From NCBI RefSeq assembly GCF_030272615.1, contig NC_081405.1:570955095-571019094 (forward strand): a stretch of DNA of 64,000 nucleotides. Direction: 5' to 3'. A model generated the notes under the pieces. It saw only the letters and a list, made by a program, of their open reading frames with translations, did not search any database and had not been told where the DNA came from. The position numbers and the translations under genes are program-made. Positions 55,399 to 64,000 of the stretch are shown here, piece by piece; the first letter of the stretch is position 1, and each line of letters begins with the position of its first letter. The stretch comes from Cryptomeria japonica. Its lineage: Eukaryota; Streptophyta; Pinopsida; Cupressales; Cupressaceae.

Positions 55399-58300
55399 AT
55401 GAGTTTTACAACAATAAGCCCTACTTACACTATTCCCATTAGACGAAGCCGTAGAATTAAGTCTTTCTGAGGTTTAATTATCGAGGAGATGGAACCTAAT
55501 CTGAATAGCCTTTTTAACGAGGACATGGGTAATTCCTCTAATCCTCCTAATGATCAAGAAGCTCTCCATGAGGTTTCTGAAGATCAACTTTCAAAATTGG
55601 ATAACCAATTTGACGATTTTCGACAATGGATGTCTCATGAATACCCTGATAGTCAAGCTCTTCCTTTAATTGAGGGTCTAAAACGTATGCTTCAAAGTGA
55701 TAAGAATGGAATTGATATTTTGCGTGGTATTGCACACATTGTGGATTCGAATGTGATGCCTATGAAGAGTTGTGCTGAAAGTTTGGGTTATACACAACCT
55801 CCTACTCAAGTCAATCATTCTATTCCTTTGATGACTTCTATTGCTAGCATACCTACCTTTACATCAAATATAATGGCTACTTCTACACAAGACATTCCTC
55901 CTGTGATCACCAGTCATGGGGGCAATCCTTCTTCTTCAATTAACCCTCTTCCTTCATTCAATCCGACTTCTTCATTCATTCCTTCAATGAGTGTTCGTAT
56001 TACATCTTCGCAAATGAACGTGATGCAAGGGGGCAATTCATTTAACCATTCCATTCCTCCTTGTAGTGTTCCTCTTGTCCAATCATCTCCTATGACTAAT
56101 TATCATAGGGTCCCACCACCTTACTCTTTGCCTTCTTTCAATAACATAACACCTCCATATCAATCTAACACATCTAATATGAATTCTTCGACTGAAGCGA
56201 CCATTAACAATCTTGCACAAACTGTCTCTTCTTTACAGCAACAAATTGCCTCTATGAATCAATCTAAGTTTAGTGTACCCACATTTGATGTTGCGAGCCC
56301 ACTTTCTCTTGACATTGTTCGAGCTATTCCTCCTAAACATGTTGAAATTCCACATTTGGATCTTTATAATGGTAAGGGTGATCCTCTAACACATGTTAAG
56401 ACTTTTCAAACAATATGTACTGATTTTGCTTATGACCAAAGGTTGCTTGCAAAACTGTTCACTAGAACATTAAGAGACAAAGCCCTACAATGGTATTGCT
56501 CGTTGCCTTCTTATTCTATTACTTCTTTTGAACAACTTGCAAATGCTTTCATTCAACAATTTCAAAACAATATAAGTCCTAAAGTTACTTTGATTGATTC
56601 AATGCATTGTAAACAAGGTGTTAAAGAAAAAGTGACTGATTTCATTGGTAGATATAAGCATTTGTATGCTCAAATTTCTTTTCCAGTGCCTGACAATGAT
56701 ATTCAAAGAATCTTTATTTCTAATTTACAAAAAGATATTCGAGACAAACTTCTGTTTTCTGAGTTTACTTCTTTCCAATAGTTGTGTGCAACTCTTCACA
56801 ATTATCAACTGACTGTGAGTCAAATGGAACAATCACATTCTATGGCTCCGAGTGATAAGGGTGATAGCAGTCAACAACCATTTGGGAAGTTTAAACCGAA
56901 CAGAGATTCCATCAAATTCAATGAAAACATTATCAACAACAATGTGAATGCAGCATCAGGTGTGCCTCCTATTTCTAAATTTTTTAAGAAAGAAAGAAAG
57001 TATACTCCTTTGAATGAATCATTGCATAGTATTATGAATAAGTTATTGGAACAAAATGTGCTTACTCTTCCTCCTATAAGGAAAATTGATCCTGCAAAGA
57101 TTACTTCACCTTATTTTGATAACAAAGCCTTTTGTCAATTTCATCGTCAGCCTGGGCATGATACTGAAAAATGTTTCTCTTTAAAGGGTAAAATTCAAGA
57201 TTTGATTGATAATAATACTATTTATGTTTCTGGAGTGAATGATAAAGGCAATACATCTGTAGCTCCTCCTAATCAAAATCTTCAGATTTTCACTGATCCA
57301 TTACCTTCTCATACCTCTAATGCAATTGAGGCTAATGATTCCTCTCTTTCATCTGATGGTCTTGTGTCTATGGCTCCGAATGTGATTAACTTCGTAGAGA
57401 AGCAAGAAAACCCTAAAGAACCTTCCATCACGTTTGATTCCAGTGAAACCATCAGGGCACCTGATGGTCCTTTATACATAGTTGCAAAAGTCAAGAATAC
57501 ACCTTGTCGTGGAGCACTTATTGATCCTTCGTGCATGGTTAATATCATTACTGAAGAATTTCTTTTTACTTTGTAATTGAATCAAGTGATATATGACAAA
57601 ACAGATGTGATTGTGAAACTATTTGATGCATTTTCTTCTCCCGCAATTGGTTCTATTACATTGCCTATTGAGGTCCATAACAAATCCCTTGATGTGAACT
57701 TTGCTATTATTCCTTCATCCGAACAATTTCGTGTGAAGCTTGGCTATCCTTGGCTATCTTCCATGAAATCTATTGCCTCTCCTATACTAAGTGTTTGAAA
57801 TTTCCCCATAATGGTGAAGTTGTTACTGTCAATCATAGTCTTTTTAAACCAGCTGAAAGAACCTCTAGTGTTCCTCTTGATTACTTTTGGCCTAAAAAAT
57901 TCCAATCTCTTCCGCCGCGAAGTGATCATCTTTTTAAATCTTATCAAAAGTGGAAAACAGATATGATCCTATCTTTAAGTGAACCTAGAACACCTAAACT
58001 TGACATTCCTATCATTCTTGAGAAGGAAGTTCTTCCTTTGAAAGATAAAACTAATGTCTTTCCTCAAGAAGATTCCCAAGCCATCCCTATGGATGTGACT
58101 ATGTCTATATCTAATAAACTTCCTAAAAGTAGACCTATACCTCCTCGTCATGATGGACTTCATCTTCTTCCTAAACCAAATATTCTTCCCTTATATGGAG
58201 CAGTTCCTCCTCCTTCCTTTTATAGAGAGAAGAGACCTTCTTCTTCTCCTATTATCCAGCCTAAGAGACCACAACCTAAACACCCAAGTGATAGGGATGA

Positions 58301-58840
58301 GAACATTCCTCCTCCTCAATCTTCTTCACTTCCTACTAAGACTAGACGAAATCATTATGCACGTGAACGCCGATGAAAGCGTCGTCTTAGAGCTCAAGCA
58401 GCTGCTTCTCAAACTTTGCAATCTCCAAAAACACCTTCAACAAGCATTATTCCATTTTCTCCTCAACCGGACATTGAGCCTAAATCTCCTAAACATAAGA
58501 TGCATGATGGTCTTGATCCTGTGGAGTTAAAGATCCTATTTTTATAAATCTTGATGATGATATAGATGAAAATGTTATTCATGATGAAAATGTTACTTCT
58601 CTTGCTTCTGATAGTGAATATGAACTTGTTGATATTGATAACCATTTATCCAATGAATTTTCTAAAGCACTTATCCTAGCTCCTAGACAAGAACAATGTG
58701 GCCCGGAACATGAACGTAGCCCTTGTTTGGATCTTGTGATAGCTCCATCTGCTGTGTTGGATGTTCCTCCTCTAGCGTGTTCCCTGCCTTCCCGAAACAT
58801 TGATCAACCAGATCGGGGGGTAGATGACGTGCTAGACTAG
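55399..58840 (+). pseudogene. gag: Element F gag-protease polyprotein, unit 1
   Basis: The ATG at 55399 is supported by the open copy at 61720. In-frame stops lie at 55468-55470, 56779-56781 and 57574-57576. At each site unit 2 has CGA, CAG or CAA, so all three arose by C-to-T change. Capsid domain: HVEIPHLDLYNGKGDPLTHVKTF, LFTRTLRDKALQWYCSL, SFEQLANAFIQQF. Then a knuckle-like CQFHRQPGHDTEKC (about 57134) and a protease-like domain with LIDPSCMVNIIT and LGYPWLSSM. A one-base frameshift near 57785 moves the tail to the frame open at 57750-58376. A second shift near 58530 leads to an acidic end at 58838-58840. No RT, RNase H or integrase follows, so the element is non-autonomous. Confidence 0.8.
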
Positions 58841-59302
58841 TTACATTAGCATAGCAGATTCTCTCCTCCTCTCTTGTGTTACTTCTTCTATATTTTATTC
58901 TCATTCTTCTATTTGTTGTCCTTAGTGTTGTCTACTTGAGGATGATGCAAAGCATTGAGATCTCTCGATCTCTCTCATGTTGACTCAAAAGACACATGTG
59001 TTCCCTTCTTCTAGGTGACCTTCCTTGATTGGGGAATGAAGAACAATTATGCATACATACATATGATATATATACATGAATTATCATACAGCATACTGAC
59101 CCCAAGGAAAGCGAAGTCACCTCGTGCTTTGTGTTTTGTGTCTATTATCCTTGGGCTTATCTCACACTTAGGGGCTAAATCCTTGCGATAACGTGCTCCT
59201 TTCCTTTCTCATTCTTATATGTATCACTACCTTAAAGCAATCACCCCCGGTGAGGCATGTGCGATCGCTTTAACGTAGGGGGGCATAAATCCCGTTCATA
59301 TC
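58841..59302 (+). other. Element F 3' internal region with polypurine tract
   Basis: Non-coding. A polypurine-like TAGGGGGGC at 59276-59284 lies about 20 bases ahead of LTR 2, slightly farther than usual. Confidence 0.55.
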
Positions 59303-60542
59303 TGTAGCGTCCTAAAATTGTGACACTTGCAATTTCGACTGCATTTCGGTCTTCACGATGGCGACGCAACAAGCAACCTGAATGGAGACCCCAAAACTTG
59401 CTCACGACACTGAAAACTGCATTTTTCAAGCACCATTGGCCTGAACCTCCTTGCACCCCGCTGTCCCGGAGGTGGGACCAGAGCGCCCAGCGCCCTGGTC
59501 CCTCAGGACCAGAGTGCCCAGCGCCCTGGTCCCTGGGTCCTATTTTGGGCCCGGTTTCCTAAGTGATATCGGGTCTTTTTTATTGCAATTTGGAAATATA
59601 CTTCCCTGGTCGGCCTAAGGTCGGGAAAATCAGTCTATCAGCCCTAATTGACAAGTATATAAACTACATTTTTCTCTCTCATTTTGGAATAGAAGAAGGA
59701 GAAGAGATACATGACAGAAAAAGCGTGGAAACTATACTCAAGCATTCAAGCATTCAAGCAATTGATCATTCCAAGTCTCCATTCAAGGCTAAGTGTTGCA
59801 TTCAAGTCAAGGATTCAACCATTGAAGAGGAGATCACTTATTACATGCTACATACTACAACATACAACATCTAAACCTTTGCACATAAGGATACAAACAT
59901 CTTTAGAACAAGGTATTAGTACTTGTTTTATATTACAGTCATTTACATTTACAGCACTTGCTCATTTCTTGGTTAATTCCAAAACCGGGGTTTGACCTAA
60001 AGGCAAACCCCTAATCCCTAACCCCCCATTGTCTTCGCTTTTTTGTGTGTAGGTTGCAGGTACGCGGCTAAAATTGAAGATTTGGATTCCTTGTGCAGAG
60101 ATGAACCGATCCCACTTCGTTTCGCGGATTTTTCGGAGGACCGTGGCGCCAGGCGCCATCGTCCCGACAACTTTTTCTCAAATTTGCAGGACAGCGCCGT
60201 ATCGACATTCTACTACTAATTCCAGGTCCGCAGCTTCATCCTATAACCTAAACTCAGTTTATAAGCGAATCTTTATGACTTTCTATGCATCCTTAGCTTA
60301 ATTTCCTTAATCAACATTCTTTACAAAAGAGGGTAGCTTTGCTTTCCAAACCCTTGAAATTCATTTAGCATCCAATCTTACATTGTGTGGGATTGAATCT
60401 TATGAGTTTCAACCCGTCTTTTGAATGTAAAGTCTCTGCCCTAAGTGAAAACCCATCGAATCCTAGGGAACCTCCCTTCTCTCTCCTCGGAGTTAGAAGA
60501 GGGGAGACCAACTAGGGTTCGACCGCGATTTTCCGCTTTACA
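59303..60542 (+). repeat. Element F LTR 2, shared by both units
   Basis: 1240 bp, TGTAGCGTCC...TTTACA, aligned end to end with LTR 1 with a few percent divergence and small indels. It contains the matching GC-rich segment (about 59450-59550) and hairpin (60138-60164). Confidence 0.85.
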
Positions 60543-60545
60543 TTT

Positions 60546-60564
60546 TGGTGAACCCGACGTGAAC
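60546..60564 (+). promoter_or_regulatory. Element F primer binding site, unit 2
   Basis: TGGTGAACCCGACGTGAAC, identical to the site at 54228, three bases after LTR 2. Confidence 0.85.
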
Positions 60565-61719
60565 ATCCTTTTTGATTTTTCATGCTTAGATCTAAAAAAA
60601 AATTGATTACATTTCCATGTTTGATCTTTTGCAAAATTTTAAGAGGTGATTGCATAAAAACCCTAAATTTTCTTTTTAGTAATTGAACTTGCGAAATGTC
60701 TAAATGTTAATGCCTGTTTCAGATCTGCCTTTCTATTGCAAATTTTCAATTCATATTTGTGCTTTAATTCTGAAGATTAAGTGGTTAAATATCAAAACCC
60801 TAATTTTTGAAACCCTCTTAATTCAACCTTTGTCCGACAATTTGACCAATCAAAACATCTCCAAATCAGCTGTAACTTTGGATTCTGCAATAAAATCACA
60901 ATATCTTTCATCCCTGAAAATTTGGAAAAAAGTTGCGAGGACCGTGTTGCACTCCGAGCGCCATCGTCCCCGACATTTTTTCCAAAATTTTGGGAGCGAG
61001 ATCTTGCTGTATTTTCCTGCTAAAATCCAGAATTTTGGTTGATTTTGTCAATTATAACACTTTCAAAATTACAGTCAAAGTTGGTCTTGTGATTGCTTGG
61101 TTTAAGGCTCCTAATCATTCAAAAATTGTTGAAATTGAAATTTTGTGTCAAAATTGCTTTCTTACTGTCCTAAATCTGAAAATTGTGTTTGCATTCATTC
61201 AAAATTTCAGTGCTTTATTCAAATTCTTGCATTTTGTGACTTTTGAAATTAAGTGCTTAATTACAACAACTTTAATTTCCGCTTTCAAAATTGAATTTAG
61301 CGTGAAATTGAATCAATTTTTAAATTTCAAAACTTGCACTGCTTTTGACATTCCCTCTAAAAACATAAAATTCAAAATTTCAGTTTCCCTCTCTTTTTCA
61401 AAATTCAAATTTTGCATTTTTCGACAATCTTGATAGGGTTCAATTTTGAGATTGCAACTTTAATTTGGCCTATCTACAGATCGTAAAATCACTCAATTTT
61501 TTCAGATTAGCTCTAAAATCATCATACCTTTCATCCCTGCAAATTTCAAAAAAAGTTGCAAGGACCTTGTTGCACTCCGAGCGCCACGGTCCCGAACATT
61601 TTTTTCGAAATTTCGGGAGACTGTTGTGATTGCATTTAACAGCTTAAATCTGGAAGATTGGCTGTTTTTACTGAAAATTGCTACCTCTAAAATCAAAATC
61701 TTCTCTCTCTCTCTAGTGC
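60565..61719 (+). other. Element F leader, unit 2, with two hairpins
   Basis: This aligns to 54247-55398. Hairpins are at about 60917-60990 and 61541-61612. The frames at 60704-61042 and 60933-61433 are incidental. Confidence 0.7.
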
Positions 61720-64000
61720 ATGAGTTTTACAACAACAAGCCCTACTAACACTATTCCCGTTAGAAGAAGCCATAGAATTAAGTCTTTCCGAGGTTTAACT
61801 ACCGAGGAGATGGAACCTAATTTGAGTAGCCTTTTTAACAAGGACATGGGTAATTCCTTTAATCCTCCGAATGATGAAGAAGCTCCCCATGAAGTTTCTG
61901 TTGAACAACTTTCCAAATTGGATAACCAATTTGACGATTTTCACCAATGGATGTCTCATGAGTATCCCAATAGTCAAGCTCTTCCTTTAATTGAGGGTCT
62001 AAAATGCATGCTTCAAAGTGATAAGAATGGAATTGATGTTTTACGTGGTATTGCACACATTGTGGATTCGAATGTGATGCCTATGAAGAGTTGTGCTGAA
62101 TCTTTAGGTTATACACAGCCTCCTACACAAGTCAATCATTCTACTCCTTTGACCACTTCTATTGCTAGTATACCTACCTTTACATCAAACATCATGGCTA
62201 CCTCTATACAAGACATTCCTCCTGTGATCACTAGTCATGGGGGCAATCCTCCTTCTTCAATTAACCCTATTCCTTAATTCAATCCGACTTCTTCATTCAT
62301 TCCTTCAATGAGTGTTCCTATTACATCTTCACAAATGAACATGACGCAAGGGGGCAATTCATTTAACCATTCCATTCCTCCTTGTAGTGTTCCTCCTATC
62401 CAATCATCCCCTATGGTTGACTATCATAGGGTCCCACCACCTTACTCTTTACCTTCTTTCAATAACATCACACCTCCATCTCAATCTAACACACCTAATA
62501 TGAACTCTTTGACTAAAGCTACCATTAATAATCTTGCACAAACTGTCTCTTCTTTACAGCAACAAATTGCCTCTATGAATCAATCTAAGTTTAGTGTGCC
62601 CACATTTGATGTTGCGAGCCCACTTTCTCTTGACATTGTTCGAGCTATCCCTCCTAAACATGTTGAAATCCCGCATTTGGAGCTTTATAATGGTAAAGGT
62701 GATCCTCTAACACATGTTAAGACTTTTCAAACAATATGTACTGATTTTGCTTATGACCAAAGGTTGCTTGCAAAACTGTTCACCAGAACATTAAGAGACA
62801 AAGCCCTACAATGGTATTGCTCGTTGCCTTCTTATTCTATTACTTCTTTCGAACAACTTTCAAATGCTTTCATTCAACAATTTCAAAACAATATAAGTCC
62901 TAAAGTTACTTTGATTGATTTAATGCATTGTAAACAAGGTGTTAAAGAAAAAGTGACTGATTTCATTGGTAGATATAAGCATTTGTATGCTCAAATTTCT
63001 TTTCCAGTGCCTGACAATGATATTCAAAGAATCTTTATTTCTAATTTACAAAAAGATATTCGAGACAAACTTCTGTTTTCTGATTTTACTTCTTTCCAAC
63101 AGTTGTGCGCCACTCTTCACAATTATCAACTGACTGTGAGTCAAATGGAACAATCACATCCTATGGCTCCGAGTGATAAGGGTGATAGCAGTCAACAACC
63201 ATTTGGGAAGTTTAAACCGAACAGAGATTCCATCAAATTCAATGAAAACATCATCAACAACAATGTGAATGTAGCATCAGGTGTGCCTCCTATTTCTAAA
63301 TTTTTCAAGAAAGAAAGAAAGTATACTCCTTTGAATGAATCATTGCATAGTATTATGAATAAGTTATTGGAACAAAATGTGCTTACTCTTCCTCCTATAA
63401 GACAAATTGATCCTGCAAAGATTACTTCACCTTATTTTGATAACAAAGCCTTTTGTCAATTTCATCGTCAGCCTGGGCATGATACTGAAAAATGTTTTTC
63501 TTTAAAGGGTAAAATTCAAGATTTGATTGATAATAATACTATCTCTGTTTCTGGAGTGAATGATAAAGGCAACACATCTGTAGCTCCTCCTAATCAAAAT
63601 CTTCAGATTTTCACTGATCCATTTCCTTCTCATACCTCTAGTGCAATTGAGGCTAATGATTCCTCTCTCTCATCTGATGGTCTTGTGTCTATGACTCCGA
63701 ATGTGATTAACTTTGTAGAACAGCAAGAAATCCCTGAAGAACCTTCCATCACATTTGATTCTAGCGAAACCATTAGGGCACCTGATGGTCCTTTATACAT
63801 AGTTGCAAAAGTTAAGAATACACCTTGCCGTGGAGTGCTTATTGATCCTTCTTGCACGGTTAATGTCATTACTGAAGAATTTCTTTTTACTTTGCAATTG
63901 AATCAAGTGATCTATGACAAAACAGATGTGATTGTGAAACTATTTGATGCATTTTCTTCTCCTGCAATTGGTTCTATTACATTGCCTATTGAGGTTCATA
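61720..64000 (+). pseudogene. gag: Element F gag-protease polyprotein, unit 2 (runs off right edge)
   Basis: Starts MSFTTTSPTNTIPVRRS at 61720. One stop, TAA at 62275-62277, occurs where unit 1 has TCA. From 62278 the frame stays open to the window edge, about 570 codons. It carries the same capsid domain (GKGDPLTHVKTF), the knuckle-like CQFHRQPGHDTEKC and a protease site LIDPSCTVNVIT. It lacks the three C-to-T stops of unit 1. The role is the particle protein of a non-autonomous element. It is a pseudogene as read because of the early stop, although translation of the downstream part is not excluded. Confidence 0.8.

Larger units (their letters stand above)
53006..60542 (+). mobile_element. 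Element F, first unit: LTR, gag-protease, LTR; no RT
   Basis: LTRs at 53006-54224 and 59303-60542 flank an internal region with gag and protease only. The second LTR is followed by its own primer site and a second copy of the internal region, which runs off the window, so LTRs alternate with internal regions in tandem. F interrupts the antisense ORF of E. Confidence 0.85.

Overview
This window is plant nuclear DNA, most likely from a large-genome seed plant; a gymnosperm is possible but cannot be shown from the sequence alone. Almost all of it is nested LTR retrotransposons carrying plant-type lineages (Tat-like Ty3/gypsy with plant mobile domain ORFs, a TNT1/Tork-like Ty1/copia, and gag-only non-autonomous elements). 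I see no operons, Shine-Dalgarno sites, CRISPR arrays, rRNA or intact tRNA genes. Only one convincing host gene is present, a RING-H2 E3 ligase at about 35.3-35.9 kb.

Layout. (1) 1-9744: element A, minus strand, a gag-only Tat-like element with very long LTRs. Its 4.2 kb 5' LTR is 5513-9744, its internal region 1791-5512, and its 3' LTR runs off the left edge. (2) 9745-33150: element B, minus strand, an old Tat-like Ty3/gypsy element. Its 5' LTR is 30990-33150, a degraded gag-pro-RT-RNaseH-integrase lies between 30.8 and 19.0 kb, an antisense plant mobile domain ORF lies at 16.3-18.4 kb, and its 3' LTR occupies 9745-15779. B was hit by three or four later insertions: A (at 9744/9745), copia element C (11118-15322, target duplication GATAT), copia element D (20963-25924, target duplication AATTT) and a probable further insertion at 27793-29257. 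(3) 33151-37616: an AT-rich, mostly unique island with the RING gene. (4) 37617-53005: element E, plus strand, a second Tat-like Ty3/gypsy element with gag, protease, RT, RNase H and integrase, followed by an antisense plant mobile domain ORF. (5) 53006-64000: element F, plus strand, a gag-protease element without RT, arranged LTR-gag-LTR-gag and inserted into the antisense ORF of E.

How the parts relate. D is the only nearly intact autonomous element: one 1312-codon reading frame broken by a single TAG, with LTRs about 1% diverged outside one indel block. A, C and F lack reverse transcriptase and could only move with enzymes supplied in trans. B and E share a design in which pol is followed by a long antisense ORF with a plant mobile domain, an acidic or Gly/Arg-rich linker and, in E, a helical C-terminus. 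Most of its stop codons are of the kind produced by C-to-T decay of methylated DNA.

The signals I find most worth following are: the antisense plant mobile domain ORFs; an exact 21-bp periodic TTAGCGCAT-like array in the leader of E; a GGACC...GGTCC hairpin recurring in LTRs and leaders of B and F; the tandem LTR-gag-LTR-gag structure of F; and the asymmetric GC-rich block in only one LTR of D.
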